DNA of 64,000 bases from Curtobacterium caseinilyticum (GTDB lineage: Bacteria > Actinomycetota > Actinomycetes > Actinomycetales > Microbacteriaceae): positions 1-64,000 of the forward strand of contig NZ_JAUCMN010000008.1 in the NCBI RefSeq assembly GCF_030363035.1, written 5' to 3'. Below, one piece after another: positions 25,866 to 34,822 of the stretch. A program made the position numbers and the translations under genes. Numbering within the stretch: position 1 is the first letter of the stretch; each line of letters opens with the position of its first letter. A model generated the notes under the pieces. It searched no databases and was not told the origin of the DNA. It saw nothing but the letters and a program-made list of their open reading frames with translations.

Positions 25866-25883
25866 TTCGAACGTGTGTTCGAA
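25866..25883 (-). promoter_or_regulatory. LexA (SOS) box TTCGAACGTGTGTTCGAA
   Basis: A perfect 18-bp palindrome with arms TTCGAAC/GTTCGAA and a GTGT spacer, matching the Gram-positive/actinobacterial SOS operator TCGAAC-N4-GTTCGA at every position. It is centred about 17 nt upstream of the 107-aa gene's start codon and downstream of lacI, so the small gene is the probable target. Confidence 0.8.
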
Positions 25884-25906
25884 CCGCCGTCAAGTCCAGC
25901 GCGCGG

Positions 25907-26965
25907 TCACCGCGGGGAGCGGCCCGACGACGGGCGTGTCGGTGCCCGCCCGGTCGAGTCCCGCACGCTCAGTGTCAGGGACGGCCCGGGTCGGGACGGC
26001 AGGGTCGTCCCGCTGTCGATCTGCTCGCGCAGGAGCACCGCCGCACGCTGGCCGAGTTCGACGGTGTCGCGTGTCAGGGACGTGATCGCCGGGCGGACCA
26101 GTCGGATCATCGCCGAGTCGTCGAACGAGACGATGGACACCGCGCCGGGCACGGCGACGCCCATCTCGCTCGCCACCCCGAGCCCCGCGACGGCGAGCAC
26201 GTCGTTGTCGTAGACGATGGCGGTCGGACGGTCGGGCCCGGACAGCAGTGTGCGGGTGGCGCGGGCCCCCTCGTCCGCGGAGTAGTCCGTCGGCACAGAC
26301 ACGGTCCGCTCGAGGCCCGCTGCCGCTGCGAACGTCCGGAGGCGCTCGACGCGCATCGCCGTGTGCTCGAACTCGGGGCGGCCCGAGACGTGCGCGATGT
26401 GCCGGTGCCCGAGTGCGTGCAGGTACCGGAGCACCGTGTCGGTCGCGTCCGAGTCGTCGATCCAGACGCTGGGGGCCGTGCCCTCCAGGGTGGGGTGCGA
26501 CCCGACGACCACGGCGGGCATCCCCAGCTCGGCGAGCAGCGTGAGCCGGTCGTCGTCGCGGCGCGGGTCGATGACGATCACGCCGTCCACGCGGTGCCCG
26601 CGCCACCAGTCGCGGTAGGTCGTGAGCTCCTCGTCGGCATCGCGCGCGACGAGGAGGTTCATGCCGACGTGCGAGCCGGCGAGCCCGAGCTGGATGCCCG
26701 AGATGAGGTCGCCGAAGAACGACTCGGTACCGAGCGTGCGCGCCGGGCGGTTCAGCACGAAGCCGATCGACCCGGCCCGGGCGCCGCCGAGCGCACGTGC
26801 GGCGGTGTGCGGCTGCCAGTCGAGCTCGCGGGCGATCTCCTGCACGCGGCGCCGGGTCTCGGCCGACACCCCCGGCCGGTCGTTCAGCGCGAACGACACC
26901 GCGCTGATGGACACGCCGGCGCGGGCGGCGATGTCGGCGATCGTCGTCCGACGCTTCGAGGGCAC
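25907..26965 (-). CDS. LacI-family transcriptional regulator of the mannoside locus
   Basis: 352 aa. The N-terminal helix-turn-helix TTIADIAARAGVSISAVSFA and the hinge helix region RVQEIARELDWQPHTAARAL are classic LacI. A periplasmic-binding-protein-like effector domain follows (IGFVLNRPARTLGTESFFGD, VDGVIVIDPR, SIVSFDDSAMIRLVRPAITS). It is divergent from a sugar ABC operon. The GTG start has TATAGT seven nt upstream, and that box lies inside the operator palindrome, so autorepression is expected. The likely effector is an imported manno-oligosaccharide or its product; this is inference from neighbours. Confidence 0.94.
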   Translation of the reverse strand: MPSKRRTTIADIAARAGVSISAVSFALNDRPGVSAETRRRVQEIARELDWQPHTAARALGGARAGSIGFVLNRPARTLGTESFFGDLISGIQLGLAGSHVGMNLLVARDADEELTTYRDWWRGHRVDGVIVIDPRRDDDRLTLLAELGMPAVVVGSHPTLEGTAPSVWIDDSDATDTVLRYLHALGHRHIAHVSGRPEFEHTAMRVERLRTFAAAAGLERTVSVPTDYSADEGARATRTLLSGPDRPTAIVYDNDVLAVAGLGVASEMGVAVPGAVSIVSFDDSAMIRLVRPAITSLTRDTVELGQRAAVLLREQIDSGTTLPSRPGPSLTLSVRDSTGRAPTRPSSGRSPR

Positions 26966-26969
26966 GGGG

Positions 26970-27003
26970 TTGACTATAGCGCTTTAGTCCCGCACAGTGG
27001 CAA
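26970..27003. promoter_or_regulatory. LacI operator and divergent promoters
   Basis: Palindrome ACTATAGCGCTTTAGT (26973-26988, 14 of 16 bases symmetric, AGCGCT core). On the plus strand a -35 TTGACT (26970-26975) with a weak -10 CACAGT (26993-26998, 17-nt spacer) drives the ABC operon. On the minus strand TATAGT (26978-26973), with TTGCCA (27003-26998) at 19 nt, drives lacI. The operator covers both. Confidence 0.65.
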
Positions 27004-27069
27004 GCACATTGCGGATCAGCACACGACAGCTGAACCGCTTGAGCAGGATGACGAAGGAGTCACAACGCC

Positions 27070-28368
27070 ATGAGGACCACACCGAGAGCGACGAGGGGCC
27101 GCGCTGCAGCGCTGCTCGCGACCGCAGCCGCCACCGCACTCGTCCTGACCGGCTGCTCGGGCGGCAGCAGCGGCGGCGCCAGCGGCGGGGGCAGCGGCAA
27201 GGTCGAGGGCACCATCACCCTGCAGACCTGGGCGCTCACGCCGACCTACACGGACTACCTGCAGGGCGTCATCGACGGCTTCGAGAAGGAGCACCCGGAT
27301 GCGAAGGTCAAGCTGCAGGACCAGCCGGGCGACGGCTACGCCGACAAGGTGCTCAGCCAGGCCTCGTCGAACTCCCTGCCCGACGTGATCAACCTGCCGC
27401 CGGACATCGCCCTGCCGCTCGCGAAGCGCGGGTTCCTGCAGGACGTCTCGAAGGACGACAGCAAGCTCTCTGACACCTACGTCGCCGGCGCGCTGGACTC
27501 GTACGAGTACAAGGGCCTCGACGGCACCTACGGCTACCCGTGGTACCTCAACACCGACGTCGACTACTGGAACAGCGACATGTTCGCGAAGTGCGGACTC
27601 GACGCGAACGACCCGCCGAAGACCACCGACGAGCTGTTCACGCAGGCGAAGACCATGCACGAGAACTGCCCGGACGACTACCTGATGAGCCGGAAGCCCG
27701 GCCTCGGCGACTTCACGCTCGCCGGTGTCAAGGTGGTGAACGGCGACGGGACGAAGTTCACCTTCGCGGACTCGTCGAAGGCCGCCGACCTGATCGACCG
27801 CTACAAGACGGCGTACCAGGACGGCTACATGCCGTCGAACGTGCTGAACAGCGACTACCTCGGCAACTCGACGCTCTTCACCCAGGGCAAGGTCGCCTGG
27901 ACCACCGGCGGTGCGACGAGCCTGGCGGACTTCGAGAAGAACAACCCCTCGCTCAAGGGGAAGGTCACGGTGAGCCCGGCGCTGGACACCCCGCCGCTCT
28001 ACGTGCAGGGTCTGTCGGTCTCCAGCAAGTCGAAGCACCTCGCCACGGCCGAGGCGTTCGCGCGCTACATGACGAACGCGACGAACCAGGAGGCGTTCGC
28101 CCACCAGGTGAACATCTTCCCGTCCACCATCTCGTCGCAGTCCGACCCGTACTTCTCGAAGGACGACGGCACCGTGAACGGCAAGGCCCGCGTCCTGGCC
28201 AACGAGGCCCTCAAGGAGGCGAAGGTCCTCAACCCGGTCGAGGCGAACTCCGCGATGACGGACTTCCTCGACCAGCAGATCGCCCTCGCGATGAAGGGCC
28301 AGGTCTCCCCGGAGAAGGCCCTGCAGACCGCGCAGGACAAGATGAACAGCCTGCTGGCCAACGGCTGA
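27070..28368 (+). CDS. sugar ABC transporter substrate-binding lipoprotein
   Basis: 432 aa. A lipoprotein signal with the lipobox LTGC (Cys29) is followed by a Gly/Ser linker and a CUT1-family solute-binding fold (ITLQTWALTPTYTDYLQGVI, NLPPDIALPLAKRGFLQDVS, YGYPWYLNTDVDYWNSDMFA, AWTTGGATSLADFEKN). It captures an oligosaccharide outside the membrane for the two permeases downstream. AAGGAG precedes the ATG. Given the EndoH, GH38 and GH5 genes in the same cluster, manno-oligosaccharides with a terminal GlcNAc are the favoured ligand. The stop overlaps the next start (TGATG). Confidence 0.95.
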   Translation: MRTTPRATRGRAAALLATAAATALVLTGCSGGSSGGASGGGSGKVEGTITLQTWALTPTYTDYLQGVIDGFEKEHPDAKVKLQDQPGDGYADKVLSQASSNSLPDVINLPPDIALPLAKRGFLQDVSKDDSKLSDTYVAGALDSYEYKGLDGTYGYPWYLNTDVDYWNSDMFAKCGLDANDPPKTTDELFTQAKTMHENCPDDYLMSRKPGLGDFTLAGVKVVNGDGTKFTFADSSKAADLIDRYKTAYQDGYMPSNVLNSDYLGNSTLFTQGKVAWTTGGATSLADFEKNNPSLKGKVTVSPALDTPPLYVQGLSVSSKSKHLATAEAFARYMTNATNQEAFAHQVNIFPSTISSQSDPYFSKDDGTVNGKARVLANEALKEAKVLNPVEANSAMTDFLDQQIALAMKGQVSPEKALQTAQDKMNSLLANG

Positions 28369-29246
28369 TGCGCGCCAACCGCTGGTTCACGCCCTGGCTC
28401 CTCGTCCTGCCGGCGCTCGTCTGGCTCGTCGGGTTCAGCCTCTGGCCGTCGATCAACACCGTCCGGTTGTCGTTCACGAACGCCAGCCCGCTCGGGGGCG
28501 TGAGCCAGTGGGTGGGCGTCCGGAACTTCCAGACCCTGCTCGCCGACCCGCAGGTGTGGGAGGCGCTGCTCAACAGCGTCATCTACATGGCGGTGTGCCT
28601 GCCGCTGCTGACCGTCGGCCCGCTCCTCATCGCCGTGCTCGTGCAGCAGAAGCTGCCCGGCATCGCGTTCTTCCGGACCGCGTTCTACACGCCGGTGATC
28701 GCCAGCGCGGTGGTCGTCGGGCTCATCTGGACGTGGATCCTCGACGACCGCGGCGTCGTCAACGAGATGGCGCAGGCGCTCGGCGTCGTGCAGGGCGCCG
28801 TCCCGTTCCTGACCGACCGGTGGCTGCTGCTCTTCAGCGCGATCAGCCTGACGGTCTGGAAGGGCCTCGGCTACTACATGATCATCTTCCTGGCGGCGCT
28901 CGGGAACGTGGGCAAGGACCTGCACGAGGCCGCGGCGCTCGACGGCGCCGGAGCCGTGCGCCGGTTCTGGTCCGTCACGATGCCCGGTGTCCGCGGCACC
29001 ATGACGCTCGTCGGCATCCTCGTGTGCGTCAGCGCGCTCCGGGTGTTCAGCGAGCTCTACATCCTCACGAACGGCACGGGCGGCCCCGGCGGGCAGGACA
29101 ACTCGCTCGTCATGCTCATCCAGCAGTACGCCCGCGGCTTCACCGGGAACCTCGGCTACGCATCCGCGCTCAGCCTGCTGCTCTTCGTGGTGACGCTCGT
29201 GCCGATGCTCGCCCTCGCGCGCATGAACAGCAAGGCGGACAAGTGA
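28368..29246 (+). CDS. sugar ABC transporter permease (MalF-like)
   Basis: 292 aa with six membrane segments. MSD of CUT1 type: PWLLVLPALVWLVGFSLWPS at the start, and the cytoplasmic EAA loop LHEAAALDGAGAVRRFWSVT MP-like near residues 185-205, which contacts the ATPase. Overlaps the upstream stop by TGATG and the downstream GTG by GTGA, so translation is coupled. The operon contains no ATPase; a shared MsiK-type ATPase encoded elsewhere is the usual actinobacterial solution (inference). Confidence 0.95.
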   Translation: MRANRWFTPWLLVLPALVWLVGFSLWPSINTVRLSFTNASPLGGVSQWVGVRNFQTLLADPQVWEALLNSVIYMAVCLPLLTVGPLLIAVLVQQKLPGIAFFRTAFYTPVIASAVVVGLIWTWILDDRGVVNEMAQALGVVQGAVPFLTDRWLLLFSAISLTVWKGLGYYMIIFLAALGNVGKDLHEAAALDGAGAVRRFWSVTMPGVRGTMTLVGILVCVSALRVFSELYILTNGTGGPGGQDNSLVMLIQQYARGFTGNLGYASALSLLLFVVTLVPMLALARMNSKADK

Positions 29247-30238
29247 CCAACACGACCAGCACCACCGAACCGGTCATCGGGGGCGCCGCCGGCGCCGCTG
29301 CACCCGCACCGGACGTGACCGGCGCGACGGACGGACGCCGCGCCTCCCGGCCGAACGGGCGAGGCGGGCGCGACGGACGAGGCGGAACCCGCCGGCGCCG
29401 CCAGGTCTGGGGCGTCATGTCCACCCGCGAGAAGGTCGTCCGCTACGTCCTCCTGATCGTGGTCCTCTTCATCACGATCGGCCCGTTCCTCTGGCAGCTC
29501 TCCACCTCGCTCAAGGGCGCGGGCGAGGACATCTACACCGCGAACCCGTCCTTCATCCCGAGCGAACCGACCATCGAGAACTACCTCAAGGTCGCCGCAG
29601 CGATCCCGGTCTGGCGGTACATCGGCAACTCGCTGCTCGTCGCCGCGATCGACGTGTTCGGCAACATCGTGTTCGCGACGCTCGCCGGCTTCGCGCTCGC
29701 CCGCCTGCAGTGGCGCTACCGCAAGGTCGTGCTCGGCCTGTTCCTGGCGACCCTCGTGCTGCCGGGCGAGGCGACGATCATCAGCCAGTTCGTCACCGTC
29801 AAGGACCTCGGCCTCGCCGACAACCTGGTCGGCGTCGCGCTGCCCGGCATGATCGCCGCGCTCAACGTCCTCCTGATGTTCAACGCCTTCCGGCAGATCC
29901 CCGAGGAGATCGACCAGGCGGCCGTGATGGACGGCGCGAACGCGATGCAGCGCCTCCGGTACATCTCGCTGCCCGCGGTGCAGGGGACCATCGCCGTGAT
30001 CGCGATCTTCTCGTTCATCGGTGCCTGGGACGACTTCCTGTGGCCGCTCATCGTGCTGCAGTCGCCGGAGAACCTGACGCTCACCGTCGGTCTGCAGTAC
30101 CTGCAGGGCACGTTCGCGACCGACCAGCGCATGATCGCTGCGGGCACGATGATCGCGTTCATCCCGATCGCCGTGATCTTCGCCGTCCTGCAGCGCTTCT
30201 TCTTCAAGGGCGTCGAAGAGGGCGGGGTGAAGGGCTGA
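29243..30238 (+). CDS. sugar ABC transporter permease (MalG-like)
   Basis: 331 aa. About 60 disordered residues rich in Ala, Gly and Arg precede the membrane domain, longer than usual. Six hydrophobic segments follow, starting VVRYVLLIVVLFITIGPFLW. The EAA loop is EEIDQAAVMDGANAMQRLRY, and YISLPAVQGTIAVIAIFSFI follows. GTG overlaps the stop of the first permease. It completes the membrane part of the importer together with the preceding gene; the stop overlaps the start of the GH5-like gene. Confidence 0.95.
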   Translation: MTNTTSTTEPVIGGAAGAAAPAPDVTGATDGRRASRPNGRGGRDGRGGTRRRRQVWGVMSTREKVVRYVLLIVVLFITIGPFLWQLSTSLKGAGEDIYTANPSFIPSEPTIENYLKVAAAIPVWRYIGNSLLVAAIDVFGNIVFATLAGFALARLQWRYRKVVLGLFLATLVLPGEATIISQFVTVKDLGLADNLVGVALPGMIAALNVLLMFNAFRQIPEEIDQAAVMDGANAMQRLRYISLPAVQGTIAVIAIFSFIGAWDDFLWPLIVLQSPENLTLTVGLQYLQGTFATDQRMIAAGTMIAFIPIAVIFAVLQRFFFKGVEEGGVKG

Positions 30239-31626
30239 TGCGCTTCGGTGTCAACCACACCCCGTCGGTCGGGTGGTTCCACTCGTGGCTCGACTTCTCG
30301 GCATCGGACACCGCGCGCGACATGGAGCAGATCGCGTCGATCGGTGCCGACCACGTGCGGATCTTCCCGCTGTGGCCGGTCGTGCAGCCGAACCGGACGC
30401 TCATCCGGCAGGCGGCGCTCGACGACGTCGCGACCGTCGTCGACATCGCCGGGTCGTTCGGGCTCGACGTCAACGTCGACGCGCTGCAGGGGCACCTGTC
30501 GAGCTTCGACTTCGTGCCGTCGTGGCTCGACAGCTGGCACCGGCGGAACATGTTCACCGACCCGGACGTGGTCGCGTCGACCGCCGCGTACGTCGAGGCG
30601 CTCGCCGCGGCGGTCGCCGACAAGCCGAACCTGCTCGGCATCTCGGTCGGCAACGAGGTCAACCAGTTCGCGCACGCCCCGCACCCCGCCCCGCACGACA
30701 TCACCGCGGAGCAGGGGCACGCGTGGGCGGCGGCGATGGTCGCCGCGGCGCGACGCGGGCTGTCCGGCGGGTCGTCCGTCGGGGCAGCGACCGGCCGGGA
30801 GGCACGGCACGGGTCCACGCCGTCGCGCACCGCCGCCACCGGGTCACCCACCGCCCCGCTGGTCACCGTCGCGCAGTACGACGCGGCCTGGTACGACGAC
30901 GCCCAGCCCTTCGGGCCGGAGCACGCGGCGGACCACGGTGACGCGACCGTCACGCACTCGTGGGTGTTCAACGGGTCGGCGGCGCTCCACGGCGCGCTCG
31001 GGGCCGGGTCGGTGCGGCACGGCGAGTACCTGCTCCAGCTCGCCGCCGCCTGGAACCGGGAACCCGGGCGGCCGAACTGGCTGCAGGAGGTCGGCGCCCC
31101 GACGAACGTCGTCGACCCGGCCGACGCTGCCGCGTTCACCGAGCGGACGATCCGGCACGTGGCCGGCACCCAGGACGTGCTCGGCGTCACCTGGTGGTGC
31201 TCGCACGACGTGTCACGGTCGCTCGCCGACTTCCCCGAGCTCGAGTACGACCTCGGGCTGTTCACGAACGACGGTCGGCTCAAGCCCGTCGGCGAGGCCT
31301 TCGCCGCCGCCGCTGCCGCCGCTCGCGCGAGCACGACCGCGCGGGCCGCGCCGCCGTCGACCGCGATCGTCCTCGACGACGTCCTGGCCGACGGATCGCC
31401 CCGGTACGGCACCCGCGCCGACTGCGCACCGGGCGGGCGGTTCGCCGCCGCCTGGCTGTCCCTCGCCGAGGCCGCGGCGGACGGCCGGGGCCCGCAGGTG
31501 CTGCTCCGCTCGCGGATAGACGACGCGGTCCTGCGGACGGCGCGCGGGATCACGACGATCGTGGACGTGCCGGCCGACCTGGACGGCACCACCCTGACCG
31601 TGGCACACCCGGCGACCATGCCCTGA
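30238..31626 (+). CDS. GH5-family glycosidase, probable GH5_18 beta-mannosidase
   Basis: 462 aa, no signal peptide, so cytoplasmic. A (beta/alpha)8 barrel of clan GH-A: MRFGVNHTPSVGWFHSWLDF, IGADHVRIFPLWPVVQPNRT, acid/base Glu140 in SVGNEVNQF and nucleophile Glu284 in NWLQEVGAP. The opening resembles GH5_18, whose Bifidobacterium member cleaves the Man-beta-1,4-GlcNAc core of N-glycans; that role fits the neighbouring EndoH and GH38. Residues 172-205 are a low-complexity loop (TGREARHGSTPSRTAATGSP), and about 120 residues after the barrel may form a small beta domain. Translation is coupled to the permease. Confidence 0.8.
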   Translation: MRFGVNHTPSVGWFHSWLDFSASDTARDMEQIASIGADHVRIFPLWPVVQPNRTLIRQAALDDVATVVDIAGSFGLDVNVDALQGHLSSFDFVPSWLDSWHRRNMFTDPDVVASTAAYVEALAAAVADKPNLLGISVGNEVNQFAHAPHPAPHDITAEQGHAWAAAMVAAARRGLSGGSSVGAATGREARHGSTPSRTAATGSPTAPLVTVAQYDAAWYDDAQPFGPEHAADHGDATVTHSWVFNGSAALHGALGAGSVRHGEYLLQLAAAWNREPGRPNWLQEVGAPTNVVDPADAAAFTERTIRHVAGTQDVLGVTWWCSHDVSRSLADFPELEYDLGLFTNDGRLKPVGEAFAAAAAAARASTTARAAPPSTAIVLDDVLADGSPRYGTRADCAPGGRFAAAWLSLAEAAADGRGPQVLLRSRIDDAVLRTARGITTIVDVPADLDGTTLTVAHPATMP

Positions 31627-31713
31627 CCCGTCCGCCCCGGCACCACGCCCGACCCACTCGCTCACGACCCTGCCGCCGGCACCGACGCCGGCCCCCGATC
31701 CGTGAAGGACCCC

Positions 31714-34700
31714 ATGCACGACGACATCCCCCTCACCACCGGACGCGCCCGACGGGTCCTCGACGAGCGCATCCTGCCGGCCGTCCACGCGACGGCGACC
31801 CCGCTCGAGACCGCCTGGCACGAGCTGCCGGGCGAGCCGATCGCCCCCGCGGACGGGCTCGCGCTCGAGTTCTCGCCGTACGAGGTCGGCACCCCGTGGG
31901 GAGCAGCGTGGGGCACGACCTGGTTCCGGCTCACCGGGACGGTCCCCGCCGAGTACGCCGGGCAGCGGGTGGAAGCCGTGATCGACCTCGGCTTCGACAA
32001 GAACATGCCCGGGTTCCAGTGCGAGGGGCTCGTGTACCTGGCCGACGGCACCCCGGTGAAGTCGATCAACCCGCGCAACCAGTGGGTGCTCGTCACCGAG
32101 CGCGCCGAGGGCGGCGAGACCGTCGAGCTGTTCGTCGAGGCGGCGTCGAACCCCGTCCTGCTCGACTACCACCCCTTCCTGCCGACGCAGGAGGGGGACG
32201 TGCAGACCTCGTCGGCGAAGCGCCTCTACACGAGCCGCCGGATGGACCTCGCGGTGTTCGCGTCCGACGTGCACGAGCTCGCGCTCGACCTCGAGGTCCT
32301 GCTCGAACTGCAGGCCGAACTGCCCCAGGGCCCGCGCCGGATGCGGATCCTGCAGGCGCTCGACGACGCCCTCGACCGGCTCGACCTCCAGCACATCGCG
32401 GAGACCGCCGCAGACGCCCGGGCCGCGCTCGCCGACGTGCTCGCCGCCCCCGCCGACGCCTCCGCGCACACGATCTCGGCGATCGGCCACGCGCACATCG
32501 ACTCCGCCTGGCTGTGGCCCGTGCGCGAGACGATCCGCAAGGTCGCCCGCACCACCTCGACGATGACCGAGCTCATCGACCAGACCGACGACTTCCTCTA
32601 CGGCATGTCGAGCGCCCAGCAGTACGCCTGGATCAAGGAGCACCGGCCCGAGGTGTACGCCCGCGTGCAGGCAGCCGTCGCGGCCGGGCGGTTCCTGCCC
32701 CTCGGCGGCATGTGGGTCGAGTCCGACACCGTGATGCCGACGGGCGAGAGCATCGTGCGGCAGTTCTCGCAGGGCCAGCGGTTCTTCGAGCGGGAGTTCG
32801 GCATCCGACCGAAGGGCGTCTGGCTGCCGGACAGCTTCGGGTACTCGCCGGCGCTGCCGCAGCTCATGCGTCGCGCGGGCTTCGCGTGGTTCTTCACCCA
32901 GAAGATCTCGTGGAACCAGGTGAACAAGTTCCCGCACCACACGTTCCTGTGGGAGGGCATCGACGGATCGCGGGTGTTCTCGCACTTCCCGTCGATGGAC
33001 ACCTACAACTCCCGGCTCAGCGGGGAAGAGGTGGCGAAGGCCTCGCGGCAGTTCCGCGAGAACCGCCTCGCCACGGGCTCGATCGCGCCGGTCGGCTGGG
33101 GCGACGGTGGTGGTGGCACGACCCGTGAGATGACCGGCACCGCGCAGCGCCTGGCCGACCTCGAGGGCAGCGCGAAGGTCCGGTGGGAGCACCCCGACGC
33201 GTTCTTCGACCGGGCGAGGTCGGAGCTGGCGGACCCGCCCGTCTGGGTCGGCGAGCTCTACCTCGAACTGCACCGGGCGACGCTGACGAGTCAGCACCAG
33301 ACCAAGCAGGGCAACCGTCGGTGCGAGCAGCTGCTCGTCGAGGCCGAGCTCTGGGCAGCGACCGCCGCCGCGCGGACCGGTTTCGCGTACCCGTACGACG
33401 AGCTCGACGCCCTCTGGCAGCAGGTCCTGCTGCAGCAGTTCCACGACATCCTGCCCGGCACCTCCATCGCCTGGGTGCACCGCGAAGCGGTGGCGCAGTA
33501 CGCCGGGACGGCCGCCGCGCTGACCGCGATCATCGAGCGGACGCTGTCGGCACTGACGGGTGCGGGCGACGCGACGGTCGTCGTCAACCCGGCCCCGTTC
33601 CTCCAGGCCGGTGCACCCGCGCAGGGCGCGGTCGCGGCGACCGACGTGTCGGGCGCGACCCCGGTCTCGCTGACGGAGCAGGACGGCGGGTACGTGCTCA
33701 TGAACGAGCTCGTCCGGGTCGTCGTCACCGCCGAGGGGCTCGTCACGAGCGCCGTCGACCTGACCACCGGTCGCGATGCGATCGCCGCGGGGCAGGCCGC
33801 GAACCTGCTGCAGCTGCACCAGGACTTCCCGAACATGTGGGACGCGTGGGACGTCGACCGGTACTACCGGAACCGGGTCGAGGACCTGGTCGCCGTCGAC
33901 TCGATGGAGGCGTCGGTGGACGCCGAAGGCGTTGCTCGCATCGTCGTGTCGCGCTCGTTCGGGGTCTCGACCGTCGAGCAGCAGATCGTGCTCGCGCCCG
34001 GCTCCCGGACCCTCGAGTTCGACCAGACGACCGACTGGCACGAGACCGAGAAGTTCCTCAAGGTGGCGTTCCCGCTCGACGTCCGCGCCGAGCACACCGT
34101 CGCCGAGACGCAGTTCGGCGCGCAGAAGCGGGTGACGCACACGAACACCTCGTGGGAGGCCGCGAAGTTCGAGACCTCGATGCACCGCTACGTGCTCGTC
34201 GAGGAGCCGGGGTTCGGCGTCGCCCTCGTGAACGACTCGATCCACGGCTTCGACACCACGCGCGACGCCGTCGACGGCCACGTCACGACGACCGTCCGTC
34301 TGTCGCTGCTGCGCGCCCCACGGTTCCCGGACCCGGAGACCGACCAGGGCGTGCAGACCCACCGGTACGGCATCGTGATCGGGACGGACCAGCTCGGGGC
34401 CACCGCGGCCGGTGTCGTCATGAACGCCGGAGCACGGACCGTGGCCGGCGCGCACGGGTTCGACCCGCTCGTGCAGGTGTCCGGCGACGTCGTGCTGTCG
34501 AGCGTGAAGCTCGCCGACGACCGCTCGGGCGACCTGGTCGTCCGCGTGTACGAGCCGGCGGGACGGCGGGGGACCGGTGGGATCGCGATCGACGGGCCGT
34601 TCGCCGAGCCGGTCGAGGTGACGCTGCTCGAGGAGGCCGACGAGACGCTGCCCGGTGTCGCCGGGGTCACCGGCGGTGTCGCGGCCTTCCCGGTCGACGC

Positions 34701-34737
34701 GTACGAGGTGCGGACCTTCCGCTTCCCGCACGCCTGA
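31714..34737 (+). CDS. alpha-mannosidase (GH38)
   Basis: 1007 aa, no signal peptide. Hydrolyses alpha-mannosidic linkages with retention. The GH38 motif HIDSAWLWPVRETIRK gives zinc ligands His261 and Asp263; the nucleophile Asp373 lies in GVWLPDSFGYSPALPQLMRR (also zinc-bound). QQFHDILPGTSIAWVHR carries a further conserved His. The helical middle domain and the C-terminal beta domains (about residues 630-1007) follow. ATG 31714 is preferred over the GTG 12 nt upstream because GAAGGA is correctly spaced. Together with GH5-like protein it would reduce imported Man-n-GlcNAc to mannose and GlcNAc. Confidence 0.95.
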   Translation: MHDDIPLTTGRARRVLDERILPAVHATATPLETAWHELPGEPIAPADGLALEFSPYEVGTPWGAAWGTTWFRLTGTVPAEYAGQRVEAVIDLGFDKNMPGFQCEGLVYLADGTPVKSINPRNQWVLVTERAEGGETVELFVEAASNPVLLDYHPFLPTQEGDVQTSSAKRLYTSRRMDLAVFASDVHELALDLEVLLELQAELPQGPRRMRILQALDDALDRLDLQHIAETAADARAALADVLAAPADASAHTISAIGHAHIDSAWLWPVRETIRKVARTTSTMTELIDQTDDFLYGMSSAQQYAWIKEHRPEVYARVQAAVAAGRFLPLGGMWVESDTVMPTGESIVRQFSQGQRFFEREFGIRPKGVWLPDSFGYSPALPQLMRRAGFAWFFTQKISWNQVNKFPHHTFLWEGIDGSRVFSHFPSMDTYNSRLSGEEVAKASRQFRENRLATGSIAPVGWGDGGGGTTREMTGTAQRLADLEGSAKVRWEHPDAFFDRARSELADPPVWVGELYLELHRATLTSQHQTKQGNRRCEQLLVEAELWAATAAARTGFAYPYDELDALWQQVLLQQFHDILPGTSIAWVHREAVAQYAGTAAALTAIIERTLSALTGAGDATVVVNPAPFLQAGAPAQGAVAATDVSGATPVSLTEQDGGYVLMNELVRVVVTAEGLVTSAVDLTTGRDAIAAGQAANLLQLHQDFPNMWDAWDVDRYYRNRVEDLVAVDSMEASVDAEGVARIVVSRSFGVSTVEQQIVLAPGSRTLEFDQTTDWHETEKFLKVAFPLDVRAEHTVAETQFGAQKRVTHTNTSWEAAKFETSMHRYVLVEEPGFGVALVNDSIHGFDTTRDAVDGHVTTTVRLSLLRAPRFPDPETDQGVQTHRYGIVIGTDQLGATAAGVVMNAGARTVAGAHGFDPLVQVSGDVVLSSVKLADDRSGDLVVRVYEPAGRRGTGGIAIDGPFAEPVEVTLLEEADETLPGVAGVTGGVAAFPVDAYEVRTFRFPHA

Positions 34738-34741
34738 GACC

Positions 34742-34774
34742 CCGCCGCCGGGGCTCCGGGTGCCCCGGCGGCGG
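34742..34774 (+). terminator. hairpin after alpha-mannosidase
   Basis: A perfect 13-bp GC stem (34742-34754 with 34762-34774) four nt after the GH38 stop. It would limit read-through to the EndoH gene, which then needs its own promoter or partial read-through. Confidence 0.75.
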
Positions 34775-34822
34775 TCCCCGGCCGACGCCTGTCGACCGGT
34801 CCATCGCTCGACGAGGAGTGAC

